Part shown: piece by piece, positions 34,430 to 45,372 of the stretch
Layout of the letters: every line of letters starts with the position of its first letter
How positions within the stretch are numbered: the first letter of the stretch is position 1
Assembly: GCF_021026295.1 (NCBI RefSeq)
Contig: NZ_JAJNDA010000006.1
Span: 186,001-250,000 of the forward strand
Direction of reading: 5' to 3'
Length of the DNA: 64,000 nucleotides
DNA from: Actinomycetospora soli
Lineage (GTDB): Bacteria > Actinomycetota > Actinomycetes > Mycobacteriales > Pseudonocardiaceae
Position numbers and translations under genes: made by a program
Notes under the pieces: model-generated
Database searches by the model: none
What the model was told of the DNA's origin: nothing
Seen by the model: only the letters and a program-made list of their open reading frames with translations

Positions 34430-35065
34430 TCAGCTCGCCCGCTGCGCGGCCGCGGCGCCTGCTCCGAGCCCGATCATCGCCACGCCGCCGACCGTGTCCA
34501 GGCCCGCCAACCGTCGCGGGGAGCGGCTGAACCATGTCCGGGCCGAGGCCGCGGTGAGCGCCCAGAGGCTGTCGAGCACCACGGCGATCCCGGCGAAGAG
34601 CGCGCCCAGGATCAGAAGCTGCGCCGGGACGCTGCCAGTCGGTTCGACGAACAGCGGCAGGAACGCCGCGAAGAACACGACCGTCTTCGGGTTGAACAAC
34701 CCCACCGGCACCCCGCGCAGCACGCTGCGGACGAGGCCGTCCCCGGGCGCCGGCGTCGCGGCTGACAGCTCGGTCCACGCTGCGTGCCGGTGCCGGATGG
34801 CGCTCACGCCCAGCCACACGAGGTAGGCCGCACCGACGAGCTTGATCACGGTGAAGGCGACCACCGACCGCTCGATGAGCTCGCCCAGCCCGATCGCGAG
34901 CCCCGCGACCTGCAGCAGCACGCCCAGCGCGTTCCCGACGACGGAGGCCAGCGCCTGCCGTCGCCCGACCACCAGCGCGCGGCTGATCGCGAAGACCACG
35001 CTCGGGCCGGGGATCGCGATGATCAGGGCGGCGGCACCGACGAAGGCGGCGAGACGGGCGTCCAC
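34430..35065 (-). CDS. LysE/RhtB-family exporter
   Basis: The product has 211 residues from GTG 35065. N-terminal AAALIIAIPGPSVVFAIS carries the PGP signature of the LysE/RhtB amino acid exporter family; FNPKTVVFFAAFLPLFV carries the second signature (NPK). Five to six TM helices, usual length for the family. Exports amino acids or homoserine-lactone-like compounds; substrate not predictable. It is divergent from an SDR gene at 35165. Confidence 0.88.
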   Translation of the reverse strand: MDARLAAFVGAAALIIAIPGPSVVFAISRALVVGRRQALASVVGNALGVLLQVAGLAIGLGELIERSVVAFTVIKLVGAAYLVWLGVSAIRHRHAAWTELSAATPAPGDGLVRSVLRGVPVGLFNPKTVVFFAAFLPLFVEPTGSVPAQLLILGALFAGIAVVLDSLWALTAASARTWFSRSPRRLAGLDTVGGVAMIGLGAGAAAAQRAS

Positions 35066-35164
35066 GGCGAGAGTCGAGCACGAGCTCGGCCTGCACGGCG
35101 AGACCTTTTGCGGTGCGCGAGAACCGATGCCGACGGCACCGGTTCTGCGTGCCAGACTCCGCCC

Positions 35165-35899
35165 GTGGACCTCGCCCTTGTCACCGGCGCGACGTCGGGG
35201 ATCGGCGCCGCCGTCGCCCGGGAGCTCCACCGCCGCGGGTGGTCGCTGGTGCTCACCGGACGTTCCGCCCCCGCGCTCGAAGCGATCGGTGCAGAGCTCG
35301 GGGCACGCACGGTCGTGGCGGACCTGGCCACCGCCGAGGGCCGCGCGACGGTCGTGGCGGCGGCCGACGGCGTACAGCTGCTCGTGAACAACGCCGCCCT
35401 CGGCGGGGCCTTCGGGCCCTTCGCGACGATGCCGGTCGACGATCTCGAGGCCGTGCTCGCGGTGAACGTGGTCGCCGCGTCGACACTGGTCCGCGCCGTC
35501 CTGCCGGGCATGCTCGCGGCGGGCCGGGGCGGGATCGTCACCGTCTCCAGCCCCTCTGCCGTGGGCCCGAAGGCCGGCGCCGCGGCCTACGGGGCGTCGA
35601 AGGCGTTCCTCGAGAGCCTCGACCGCAGCCTGCGCGCCGAGACCCGCGGTAGTGGCGTCGTCGTGACGACCGTGCGCCCCGAGTCGACCCGGACCGACTT
35701 CCACGCCCGCTCCGGGCAGGACGTCAGCGACGTGACCGCCTGGAACACGCCCGAGGACGTCGCCCGGGCCGCGCTCGACGCGCACGAGCGCGGCGAGCTG
35801 CTGGTCCGTGTCCCCCGGCGGCCGGCGAAGCACGTCGCGCGTGACGCGGCGCGGGTGGTGTGGCACCACCCCGTGGTGCAGCACTTCCGCTCGCGCTGA
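35165..35899 (+). CDS. short-chain dehydrogenase/reductase
   Basis: The product has 244 residues from GTG 35165. TGATSGIG (7-14) is the cofactor loop, LVNNAALGG the NNAG motif, and SSPSAVGPKAGAAAYGASKA holds the catalytic Ser-Tyr-x3-Lys. It belongs to the classical SDR group used on aliphatic or alicyclic alcohols. The C-terminal extension with basic residues (RRPAKHVARDAARVV) may be a membrane-association surface. Stand-alone gene, transcribed away from the LysE-type exporter. Confidence 0.88.
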   Translation: MDLALVTGATSGIGAAVARELHRRGWSLVLTGRSAPALEAIGAELGARTVVADLATAEGRATVVAAADGVQLLVNNAALGGAFGPFATMPVDDLEAVLAVNVVAASTLVRAVLPGMLAAGRGGIVTVSSPSAVGPKAGAAAYGASKAFLESLDRSLRAETRGSGVVVTTVRPESTRTDFHARSGQDVSDVTAWNTPEDVARAALDAHERGELLVRVPRRPAKHVARDAARVVWHHPVVQHFRSR

Positions 35900-36063
35900 C
35901 CCGTCGGGGTCAGTGGCCCCACGTGATGTTCGCGACGCTGCTCGTCGACGGTGCCGGGGACGACGGGCGCGGGCGGTGCGCACCCCGGCGAGGACGACCG
36001 CCACCCACGACCCACACGGTGCGATACCCGATCGTGGTGAGCCGGGGGTGAGGCCCGGCGTCG

Positions 36064-36225
36064 TCAGGCCTCGTCGTCGTCCTCGGTCTCGGGGCGCCGC
36101 GCCTGCACCCGCACGACGCCGCTCTCCAGGTCGAGCCCGACCAGCCGGGCGCGCTGCCCGGACTCGTCGCCCTCCTCGACACCCTCGAGCTTGGGGGCAC
36201 GGAAGACACCACCGAACGCGGTCAT
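36064..36225 (-). CDS. small acidic protein, 53 residues
   Basis: ATG 36225 with GGTGGGGG 2 bases upstream; TGA at 36066-36064. The product starts MTAFGGVFRAPKLEG and has a strand-like middle (RARLVGLDLESGVVRVQAR) and an acidic tail (ETEDDDEA). Codons are GC-rich at position 3 throughout, as in real genes here. No family known; it is short and unsupported by context. Confidence 0.45.
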   Translation of the reverse strand: MTAFGGVFRAPKLEGVEEGDESGQRARLVGLDLESGVVRVQARRPETEDDDEA

Positions 36226-36396
36226 GCCCCCACCGTAGGCGGGCCGCCGTGAGGCGGGGATGCGCGCGTACGCCCCTCACGTGGGCGTCCTTCGATCCGG
36301 GCATTCTCGACGACGGATGGGGCCGGGTCCCGGCGCGCCTCGTTGCGTGAGCAGGGCGGCCGACGAGGGCCGCACCTCCCGAGGAGGAACCGCACC

Positions 36397-36756
36397 ATGG
36401 CGGCTCACAGTGCACCGTCGTCGCGACGGCAGCTGCGCATCACCGCTCTCACGTCGATCGCGACCGCGCTCGCCGTCGTCGGCCTCATGTTCGTGGGGTC
36501 CGCGCTGACCACGGCCCCGCCCGGGCGCGAACCCGCGACCATCGGCACGACGACGGGTCCGGTCGCCCTCGTCGACGCCGCGGCACCGGCGCCCTCGACG
36601 CCCTCGACGACCTCGACGACCTCCGTGCGGCCGACCGGCTCGACCACACCCGCCGTCCGGAAGATCGAGGCCCCACGGAGCAGCGCGAAGCCGACCACCA
36701 CCACGACGAAGCCGCCGCGCACCACGACGACGACCGCGGACGACTCCGAGGAGTAG
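36397..36756 (+). CDS. single-TM protein with Thr-rich external tail
   Basis: The product has 119 residues from ATG 36397, with GAGGAGG upstream. Basic N-terminus, TM helix at about 17-38, then a Pro/Thr/Ser-rich tail (STPSTTSTTSVRPT, PTTTTTKPPRTTTTT) and an acidic end. Typical of a heavily O-mannosylated or cell-wall-spanning stalk. Function unknown. Confidence 0.6.
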   Translation: MAAHSAPSSRRQLRITALTSIATALAVVGLMFVGSALTTAPPGREPATIGTTTGPVALVDAAAPAPSTPSTTSTTSVRPTGSTTPAVRKIEAPRSSAKPTTTTTKPPRTTTTTADDSEE

Positions 36757-36812
36757 CTCGCGCGCCACATCCGCTCGACGCGGTCGACGCGGGCGCGGGA
36801 TCGTCGACGGTG

Positions 36813-37850
36813 ATGACGGCGTGGGTGCGGTGGTCGGTGCTGGCGGCGCTGACGCTGCTGGTCACCCTCGCCCTGCAGGCCGTGGACGTGCCGTCGGCGG
36901 CGCTGTTCGCGGGACTCGGCGTCGCGACCGCCCTGGCCCTGCTCGGGATCGGGCCGCGCACCGTGTCCCGCCCGGCGGTCGGCGGGGCGCAGGCCGTGAT
37001 CGGCGTGGTGATCGGGCTGCTGGCGCGGCCGGACACGCTCGCCGCCGTCGCGTCGCAGTGGCTGCCGGTGCTGCTGGTCAGCCTCGGGACGCTCGCCGCC
37101 AGCATGGGCGCGGGCCTGCTGCTCGGCGTGCAGCGCGGGGTGTCGCCGCTGACGGGGATGCTGGCGCTGACCGCGGGCGGCGCGTCCGGGCTCACCGCGA
37201 TCGCGCGCGACATCGGTGGCGACGAGCGGATCGTGTCGGTGATCCAGTACCTGCGGGTCGGGCTGGTCACGGCGACGATGCCCGTGGTCGCGGCGGCGGT
37301 GTTCGGGGCGTCGCACGTGGGGTCGAGCGGGTCGACCGAGGGCACGGCGCCCTGGTACGTCGGGCTGGCGCTGGTGGCGGTCTGTGCCCTCGCCGCCTGG
37401 CCGGCGGAGAAACTGAAGGTGCCCGCCGGGGCGCTGCTCGGGCCGATGGTCGTCGCGATCGTGCTGTCGGTGTCCGGCCTGACCTTCGGCGGCTCGGCGC
37501 CGGACCTGCTCGTCGACGTCGCCTACGCCGTGATCGGCTGGCAGGCGGGCGTGCGCTTCACCCGCGAGGCGGTGCGGACGGTGCTGCGGGTGCTGCCGCT
37601 CGCGACGGGCCTGATCGTGCTGATCATGATCGTCTGCGCGGCGCTCGGGCTGCTGCTCTCCGCGATCACCGGCGTCACCCCGCTCGAGGGCTACCTCGCC
37701 ACCAACCCGGGCGGCATCTACGCCGTGCTCGCCACCGCGATCTCCTCGGGTGGGGACGTCACGTTCGTCGTGGCGGTCCAGGTGGTGCGCGTGATCCTCA
37801 TGCTGCTCGTGGCGCCCGCGTTGGCACGCGTCGCAGGCGCCCGGGGGTGA
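36813..37850 (+). CDS. AbrB-family integral membrane protein
   Basis: The product has 345 residues from ATG 36813 (a GTG one codon earlier is equally possible). It has about ten TM helices in two similar halves, with AAGGASGLTAIARDIGGDERIV in one half and TNPGGIYAVLATAISSGGDVTFV in the other. This duplicated GG-A/D pattern is that of the AbrB/ammonia monooxygenase-like membrane family (PF05145), a poorly characterised transporter-like group. No co-transcribed partner. Confidence 0.8.
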   Translation: MTAWVRWSVLAALTLLVTLALQAVDVPSAALFAGLGVATALALLGIGPRTVSRPAVGGAQAVIGVVIGLLARPDTLAAVASQWLPVLLVSLGTLAASMGAGLLLGVQRGVSPLTGMLALTAGGASGLTAIARDIGGDERIVSVIQYLRVGLVTATMPVVAAAVFGASHVGSSGSTEGTAPWYVGLALVAVCALAAWPAEKLKVPAGALLGPMVVAIVLSVSGLTFGGSAPDLLVDVAYAVIGWQAGVRFTREAVRTVLRVLPLATGLIVLIMIVCAALGLLLSAITGVTPLEGYLATNPGGIYAVLATAISSGGDVTFVVAVQVVRVILMLLVAPALARVAGARG

Positions 37851-37888
37851 GAGAGGGCCGTCGCGCACATCGGTACCGCTGGTTCGTC

Positions 37889-38218
37889 TCAGCGCCCGCG
37901 GGCCGGGGCGCGGGGGTTGAAGTCGAGCGCGACGTCGAGCCAGAACCGAAGCTGCTCGTCGTCGTCGACCCGGTCCGCCGTCACCGTGAGCCAGCTCGGC
38001 CCCATCGAGCGGCCGGCGCCCATCTCCGCCTGCTCGGCCCCGTGGTCGGCGACGAGCTCGGGCGACCGCGCCGGGTCGACGCGGACGAGCAGGTCCCCGG
38101 TGCCGCGGACGTTGACGAGGATCTTGTCGTCCACCATGAACGAGATGCCGCCGAACATGCGCTTCTCCGCGAACGGCACCGTGAGGTTCTCCCGCACCCG
38201 GGCCGCGACGTCCTCCAT
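37889..38218 (-). CDS. TfoX N-terminal domain protein
   Basis: The product has 109 residues from ATG 38218. KRMFGGISFMVDDKILVNV is the characteristic TfoX-N signature (FGG-[YI]-xF..-D-..). Free-standing N-terminal TfoX domains are common in actinobacteria and have no fixed function, unlike the two-domain competence regulator of gamma-proteobacteria. The three tandem palindromic repeats lie directly upstream of its start. Confidence 0.85.
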   Translation of the reverse strand: MEDVAARVRENLTVPFAEKRMFGGISFMVDDKILVNVRGTGDLLVRVDPARSPELVADHGAEQAEMGAGRSMGPSWLTVTADRVDDDEQLRFWLDVALDFNPRAPARGR

Positions 38219-38271
38219 GGCGTGAGTGTGCCGGGCGCGCCGGACGCGGCGTAAGACCCCGCGCGACGGCT

Positions 38272-38339
38272 CAAGATCCTGTTCTGCCGCGCAAGGTGAT
38301 CGCTCAGCGATCACATCGCGCGGCGTGACGAGATCTTGG
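38272..38339. repeat. 68-bp palindromic element, copy 1
   Basis: First of three near-identical 68-base units in the 368-base gap between the TfoX start and the acyl-CoA dehydrogenase stop. Outer arms CAAGATC and GATCTTG, middle arms GCCGCGC and GCGCGGC, centre TGATCGCTCAGCGATCA. Each unit can fold as a long hairpin. Between units lie G/C-rich spacers such as GGGGCGGGCGGGGC. Confidence 0.75.
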
Positions 38340-38380
38340 CCGGGGCGGGCGGGGCGGCGGCCAGACCCCGCGCGACGGCT

Positions 38381-38448
38381 CAAGATCCTGTTCTGCCGCG
38401 CAAGGTGATCGCTCAGCGACCACATCGCGCGGCGCGACGAGATCTCGG
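38381..38448. repeat. 68-bp palindromic element, copy 2
   Basis: Differs from copy 1 by a few bases only (GATCAC to GACCAC in the centre, GATCTT to GATCTC at the end, GTG to GCG). Spacing from copy 1 is 109 bases start to start, including the repeated GCGCGACGGCT spacer, which suggests the unit plus flank was duplicated. Confidence 0.75.
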
Positions 38449-38492
38449 CCGGGGCGGGCGGGGCGACGGCGGCCGCAGCCGTCTCACGCACC

Positions 38493-38560
38493 CAAGATCC
38501 TGTTCTGCCGCGCAAAGTGATCGCTGAGCGATCACATCGCGCGGCGCGACGAGATCTTGG
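38493..38560. repeat. 68-bp palindromic element, copy 3, likely terminator
   Basis: Third unit, with compensating symmetric centre TGATCGCTGAGCGATCA. It ends 26 bases after (in leftward transcription) the TGA of the acyl-CoA dehydrogenase gene at 38587, so it is positioned to terminate that operon. A fourth, diverged copy at 57224-57288 has the same position relative to a leftward gene. Confidence 0.7.
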
Positions 38561-38586
38561 CCGGGTGGGAGCGGCGGCTCAGACCC

Positions 38587-39881
38587 TCAGGCGTTCGCCA
38601 CCAGGTGCTCCAGCCGCGCCGCGACGTGCGCCCGCGCCGCGTCGGTGCGGGTCGGGAGGTGGCCCGAACCGAACAGCGGCTCCCCCGGCTCGACGTCCCG
38701 CAGCAGCTGTCGCGCCAGAGTCTGCTTGTGCACCTCGGTCGGCCCGTCCGCGATCGCCATGACCTGCGCGTCGACCATCATCGCGGCGAACGGCATCTCG
38801 TTGGAGATGCCCAGGGCGCCGTACAGCTGCATCGCCCGCTGCACCACGTCGTGGTAGACGCGCGGCATCGCGACCTTGACGGCGGCGATGTCCTTGCGCA
38901 CCGCGCGGTAGTCCTGGTGCCGGTCGATCAGCCACGCCGTCCGCAGCAGCAGGAGCCGGAACTGCTCGAGGTCGGTCCAGCTCTCGGCGATCTTGTCCTG
39001 GGTCGCCTGCAGGTCGGCGAGCCGGCCGTGCCGGGTGGTGCGCGAGACGGCGCGCTCGAGCATGAGATCGAAGGCGCGCCGCATCTGCGCGATGGTGCGC
39101 ATGCCGTGGTGGATGCGGCCGCCGCCGAGCCGGGTCTGCGCGATGGCGAAGGCCTCGCCCGGCTCCCCCAGCAGGTGGTCGTCGGGCACGCGCACGCCGT
39201 CGTAGCGCAGGTAGGCGTGGCTGGAGTGCTCGGGCGACTCGGTGCCGACCCCGGCATCGCGCACGATCTCCAGGCCCGGCGTCTCCCGCGGCACGATGAA
39301 CATCGACATCGAGCGGTGCGGCGGCGCGTCCGGGTCGGTGACGACCATGACGATCAGGAACGCGGCGTGCCGCGCGTTCGAGGAGAACCACTTCTCGCCG
39401 TCGATCACCCAAGAATCCCCGTCGCGCACGGCCCGCGTCGTGAACAGGGTCGGGTCGGCGCCCGCGTGCGGTTCGGTCATCGAGTAGCAGGACGAGATCT
39501 CGCCGTCGAGCAGCGGCTGCAGGTACCGCTGCTTCTGCTCGGCGGTCCCGAAGCGCGCGAGGATCTCGGCGTTGCCCGAGTCGGGCGCCTGGCACCCGAA
39601 CACCGACGGCGCCCAGCGCGAGCGGCCGAGCAGCTCGTTGAGCAGCGCCAGCTTGACCTGGCCGTACCCCTGACCGCCCAGTTCGGGCCCGAGGTGCGCC
39701 GCCCAGAGACCCTGCGCGCGGACCTCGTCGCGCAGCGGGGCGACGAGCCGGCGCGCCGTCTCGTCGGACTTGTCGTACGGGTCGCCGAGGACCAGGTCCA
39801 GCGGCTCGACCTCGTCGCGGACGAACGCGTCGACCCAGTCGAGCTTCGCCTGGAAGTCCGGCTCGGTGCTGAAGTCCCACA

Positions 39882-39882
<1 letters not shown>
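38587..39882 (-). CDS. acyl-CoA dehydrogenase, ACAD10/11-like
   Basis: The product has 431 residues from ATG 39882, overlapping the upstream stop (ATGA). SCYSMTEPHAGADPTLF is the FAD/substrate signature, WVIDGEKWFSSNA the substrate-binding strand, and GALGISNEMPFAAMM with ADGPTEVHKQTLAR the C-terminal bundle. This matches the long ACAD10/ACAD11-like branch, which in several organisms pairs with an APH-type kinase. FAD-dependent desaturation of an acyl-CoA is expected. It is the last gene of the operon LLM monooxygenase, ligase/SDR fusion, dehydrogenase. Confidence 0.9.
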
Positions 39883-41719
<1,837 letters not shown>

Positions 41720-41723
<4 letters not shown>

Positions 41724-42742
41724 AGCGCGGCGCGCACCTGCGGCAGCACCTTCTCGGCCAGGTAGGCGATCCGCTCCGACCCACTGGCCACCGGCTCGCC
41801 GGGCAGCATCGCCCAGAAGTGCACGTCGCGGATCTGCGGGGTGCTGCGGATGAGCTCGGTGAAGTGCGGGACCGCCGTGCCGGCGTCCATCAGCTGGTAG
41901 GCGCCGGCGTCGACGATCTGCTGCGGGTCGGTGAACCGCGGTGTGCTCTCCGGCGGGCCGAAGGCGCCCCAGGAGATGTACTCGTTGAGCTGGTAGAGCG
42001 CGTGCTCCCCGACGCTCGCCCAGATCTTCTCCGGGTCCTCGGCCACGATCGCCCACTGGCCGGCGTAGATGCGGGCCTCGTCGGCGGGCCGGCCGAGCCG
42101 CGCGCAGGCGTCCAGGTAGCTGCGGTGGTGCACGTTCTGCGTGGAGAGGAAGCCGTCGGCGATCCGGGCCGCCCGCTCGATCGCGACGTCGGCCATGGCG
42201 CCGACCAGGAGCTTCGGCGGCGTCTCCGGCACCGGCGTGACGGGCAGCGGCGGCAGCCGGTAACGCTTGCCCTCGTAGCCCGCCGCCGAGCCCGACCACG
42301 CCGTACGGATCAGCTCGATGCCCTCCTCGAGCAGGCTCGGACGCTGCTTGAGCACCCGGCCGAACGCCTCGAACTCGCGGGCCCAGTAGCCCTGCCCCAC
42401 CCCGAGGTCGAAGCGCCCGCCGGAGAGCAGGGACAGCGTCGCCGCGTCCTCGGCCAGGCGGACGGGGTCGTGCAGCGGCGAGACGATGAGGTTGGTGCCG
42501 ATCCGCATCCGCTGCGTGCGCTGCGCGATCGCCGAGCCGAGCACGAACGGCGAGGGGCTGTACCCGTCGTCGCAGAAGTGGTGCTCGGTGAGCCACACCG
42601 AGTCGAGGCCGAGCGACTCGGCCCACGCGATCTGCTCCAGCACCTCGGCGTAGAACGTGCTGAAGGAGCGCCCGGCGTCGGGGTTGCGGAAGTCGTACCA
42701 GAGCCCGAAGTCCGGCACCGCCGGTGCTGCCGTCTCGTCCAT
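41720..42742 (-). CDS. LLM-class flavin-dependent monooxygenase
   Basis: The product has 340 residues from ATG 42742. LGLDSVWLTEHHF (EHH motif), RMRIGTNLIVSPLHDPVRLAEDAATLS and FDLGVGQGYW are the conserved strands of bacterial luciferase-like (F420 or FMNH2-dependent) TIM barrels. First gene of the leftward operon, divergent from an APH-type kinase. Family members oxidise ketones, alkanesulfonates or cyclic substrates; with an acyl-CoA ligase and dehydrogenase downstream a Baeyer-Villiger-like or hydroxylation step on a hydrocarbon is reasonable. Confidence 0.9.
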
Positions 42743-42869
42743 GGCGGCACTGTCCCGACGACGCTCCCGTCTGTCACCGGGCCGTCGACGCGGCCGTTGT
42801 CGACTCCTTCAACGTCCTCCTGCGCCGGATCTCGATCGTCGGTCCGCTCCCCCGCTAGCCTCGTCCGCC

Positions 42870-43901
42870 GTGCCCACCGATGCGGACCTCGTCGACGTCG
42901 CGGCGCTGCGGGCCTGGGGCCGGGAGAACGGCCTTCCCGACGACGGGCCCGAGGGCCTGACGCGGATCGGCGGCGGCACGCAGAACGTGGTGCTGGGCCT
43001 GCGCTGGGGCGGGCGTGACCTCGTCCTGCGCCGCCCGCCGGAGCACCCGCGCCCGAGCAGCAACGCCACGATCGCCCGCGAGATCACGGTCCTCTCGGCA
43101 CTGGCCGGGACCGACGTGCCGCACCCCCGTTTCGTCGCGGGGTGCACCGACGAGAGCGTCCTGGGCGTCGTCTTCTACCTGATGGACCGTGTCGACGGCG
43201 ACAACCCGGGCGAGGTCGTCGCCCCGCTCCTCCGCGACTCCCCCGACGCGCGCCGCACCGCCGGACTCGACGCCGCCGCTGCGCTCGCGCGCCTCGCGGC
43301 GGTCGACCACGAGGCGGTCGGGCTCGGCGACCTGGGCCGCCCGGCGGGGTTCCTCGAACGCCAGGTCCCGCGCTGGCTCGACCACCTGGCGTCCTACGAC
43401 GCCGTCCCGGGCTACGGCGACGACCCGCTGCCGCACGTGCAGGAGCTCGCGCGCTGGCTGGAGGCCCACCGGCCCGCGGCCTCGGCGCCCGGGCTCGTGC
43501 ACGGCGACTACCACCTCAACAACGTGCTCCTCGACCGCACGGCGCCGCGGGTCGCCGCGATCGTCGACTGGGAGATGTGCACGGTCGGCGACCCGCTGCT
43601 CGACCTCGGATGGCTCCTCGTCACCTGGCCCGAGGGGCACGGCGACGAGGTCACCGGGGCGGCGCTCGCGGCGCTCGGCGGGCTGCCCGGGCGCGACGAC
43701 CTCGTCGCCGCCTACGCCGCCGGGAGCGACCGGGACCTGTCGGCGGTCGACTGGTACACGGTCCTCGCCGGGTTCAAGTTCGCGATCGTCATCGAGGGCA
43801 CGCAGGCGCGGGCGCTCGCCGGCCAGGCCGACCCCGCCGTCGGGCAGCGCCTGCACCGCGCCGCGGTGCACGCCCTGGAGCGGGTCGCCGCGCTCACGTA
43901 G
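42870..43901 (+). CDS. APH-family kinase of the ACAD10/11-associated type
   Basis: The product has 343 residues from GTG 42870. Motifs: GGGTQNVVLGLRWGGRDLVLRR in two parts (nucleotide loop and Lys/Arg), APGLVHGDYHLNNVLLD (catalytic HGDxxxxN) and AAIVDWEMCTVGDPLLDLGW (metal Asp). This subgroup is found with, or fused to, acyl-CoA dehydrogenases (ACAD10/11; bacterial LvaA), where it phosphorylates 4-hydroxyacyl-CoA so that phosphate can be eliminated. It is divergent from the LLM/ligase/dehydrogenase operon, supporting that link. Substrate unproven. Confidence 0.85.
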   Translation: MPTDADLVDVAALRAWGRENGLPDDGPEGLTRIGGGTQNVVLGLRWGGRDLVLRRPPEHPRPSSNATIAREITVLSALAGTDVPHPRFVAGCTDESVLGVVFYLMDRVDGDNPGEVVAPLLRDSPDARRTAGLDAAAALARLAAVDHEAVGLGDLGRPAGFLERQVPRWLDHLASYDAVPGYGDDPLPHVQELARWLEAHRPAASAPGLVHGDYHLNNVLLDRTAPRVAAIVDWEMCTVGDPLLDLGWLLVTWPEGHGDEVTGAALAALGGLPGRDDLVAAYAAGSDRDLSAVDWYTVLAGFKFAIVIEGTQARALAGQADPAVGQRLHRAAVHALERVAALT

Positions 43902-43909
43902 GGTCCGTA

Positions 43910-43929
43910 GTCGTCAGCTTCCTGACGAC
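43910..43929. promoter_or_regulatory. candidate operator, site 1 (GTCGTCAG inverted repeat)
   Basis: GTCGTCAG-CTTC-CTGACGAC: 8-base arms, 4-base spacer. It ends 12 bases before GTG 43942 of the ThuA-like operon and starts 8 bases after the kinase stop. The same half-site GTCGTCAG recurs at 47907 and 54160 in front of other operons of this island. Confidence 0.55.
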
Positions 43930-43941
43930 GGGAGTGGTCCA

Positions 43942-44631
43942 GTGCGCGCGGTGGTGCTGTCCGGTGGGCTCACGCACGACTTCCCGGCCACCACGGCGTG
44001 CCTGACCGCCGAGCTCGACGCCGTCGGGCTCACGGTCGAGGTGCACACCGACGTCGACGACGCACTCCTCGCGCTCGAGGGGTCCGCGCTCCTCGTCGTG
44101 AACGCGCTCCGGTGGACGATGACGAACGCCGGGGTGCCGGAGCGGTACCGGATGCAGGCCGGGACCGAGGGGGCGAGCCCGTCGTCGGGAGCCCGCGCGG
44201 CCTTCGACGCCCACCTCGCCGCCGGTGGCGGGCTGCTCGCGATGCACACCGCCCCGATCTGCTTCGACGACTGGCCCGAGTGGGCCGATGCCCTCGGCGC
44301 CCGCTGGGTCTGGGGGCACTCGCAGCACCCGCCGCTCGGGCCGCCGGTGGACGTCGAGGTCTGCGGGGAGCACGAGATCGTCGACGGGGTCGACGGCTTC
44401 ACCCTGGTCGACGAGGTCTACGGCGACCTCGAGTTCACCGCTGCGGTCACGCCGCTCGTGCAGGCCGCCCAGCCGACCGACGACCACCGGGTCATGCCGC
44501 TGCTGTGGGCCCGGGAGCACGGCGGCGGGCGCGTCGTCGTCGACCTGCTGGGGCACCACCCGCCGTCGTACGCGGTGGAAGAGCACACCGAGATCGTGCG
44601 GCGCGCGATCCGCTGGACCGGCCGTGCCTGA
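43942..44631 (+). CDS. ThuA-like domain protein
   Basis: The product has 229 residues from GTG 43942. RAVVLSGGLTHDF and LLVVNALRW, GGGLLAMHTAPICFDDWPEW, WVWGHSQHPP, VMPLLWARE-HGGGRVVVDLLGHHP: this is the glutamine-amidotransferase-like fold of the ThuA (trehalose utilisation) family, which lacks amidotransferase activity. ThuA members take part in 3-keto-sugar or related oxidised-sugar metabolism. It is followed by a TIM-barrel isomerase/epimerase and an SDR in one operon, the same trio seen in sugar or cyclitol oxidation clusters. Confidence 0.8.
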   Translation: MRAVVLSGGLTHDFPATTACLTAELDAVGLTVEVHTDVDDALLALEGSALLVVNALRWTMTNAGVPERYRMQAGTEGASPSSGARAAFDAHLAAGGGLLAMHTAPICFDDWPEWADALGARWVWGHSQHPPLGPPVDVEVCGEHEIVDGVDGFTLVDEVYGDLEFTAAVTPLVQAAQPTDDHRVMPLLWAREHGGGRVVVDLLGHHPPSYAVEEHTEIVRRAIRWTGRA

Positions 44632-45370
44632 GCTGTCGCTCAGCGCCGGGAGTGTGCTCGACCTCGCCCCCGCCGACGTCGTGGAGTGCGCCGCGGCCAC
44701 GGGCTACGACCTGGCCGGGGTCCGGCTCGCCGACCCGCGCCGCGACGCCCCGGCCGTCGCGGCGGCGCTCGCACGGACCGGGCTCGGCCTGCTCGACGTC
44801 GAGGTCGTGCGACTCGGGCCCGGCCCGCTCACCGACCACCACCGTGAACTCGCGGACGCCGCCGCCACGGTGGGAGCGCGGTTCCTGCTGACCGTCGCCG
44901 ACCACGACGACGAGGCGCTCACGGTCGACCAGGTCGCCGGACTGGCAGCGCGCCTGCACGGGTCGGCCACGCGCGTCGCGCTCGAACCCATGGTCTTCAC
45001 CGGGCTGCGCCGGCGCGCGGACGCGGAGCGGATCGCCCGGGCGGCCGGGGTGAGCGTGCTGCTCGACCCGCTGCACCTGCACCGCGCGGGCGACGACCTC
45101 GGCACACCGGCCTCGGAGGTGATCGGCTACGCGCAGCTCACCGACGCCCCCGACCCGCCGTCGGGAACGAATCCGGCGCACGAGGCGCGGCACCTCCGGG
45201 TCCCGCCCGGCGAGGGCGGGCTCGACCTGGGCCGCTTCCTGACGATGCTGCCGGCGGACCTGCCGCTGGCGGTCGAGGTCCAGTCGGACGCGCTGCTGGA
45301 CACCGCACCAGCCGAGCGGGCCGCCGCGCTGCTGGCCGCGACGCGGACCGTGCTGACGAGGAGGAGCTGA
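44624..45370 (+). CDS. TIM-barrel sugar-phosphate isomerase/epimerase-like
   Basis: The product has 248 residues from GTG 44624, overlapping the ThuA-like stop by 8 bases. AATGYDLAGVRLADPRRD, LGLLDVEVVRLGPGP, ARFLLTVADHDDEA, RVALEPMVFTGLR (Glu metal ligand) and SVLLDPLHLHRAGDDL (Asp, His ligands) fit the xylose-isomerase-like/AP-endonuclease-2 superfamily, which isomerises, epimerises or dehydrates polyols using a divalent metal. The substrate is likely a product of the neighbouring dehydrogenases. Confidence 0.8.
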   Translation: MPELSLSAGSVLDLAPADVVECAAATGYDLAGVRLADPRRDAPAVAAALARTGLGLLDVEVVRLGPGPLTDHHRELADAAATVGARFLLTVADHDDEALTVDQVAGLAARLHGSATRVALEPMVFTGLRRRADAERIARAAGVSVLLDPLHLHRAGDDLGTPASEVIGYAQLTDAPDPPSGTNPAHEARHLRVPPGEGGLDLGRFLTMLPADLPLAVEVQSDALLDTAPAERAAALLAATRTVLTRRS

Positions 45371-45372
45371 CC

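Noticed and set aside
38272..38560. Possible CRISPR array (three regularly spaced repeats)
   Set aside because: Units are 68 bases and self-complementary end to end, spacers are similar to each other and GC-only, and there are no cas genes.
41724..42626. N-terminal extension of the ligase/SDR fusion up to 42626
   Set aside because: This stretch is out of frame with, and inside, the LLM monooxygenase gene and encodes Arg/Pro-rich noise. GTG 41723 in a GTGA overlap is the proper start.
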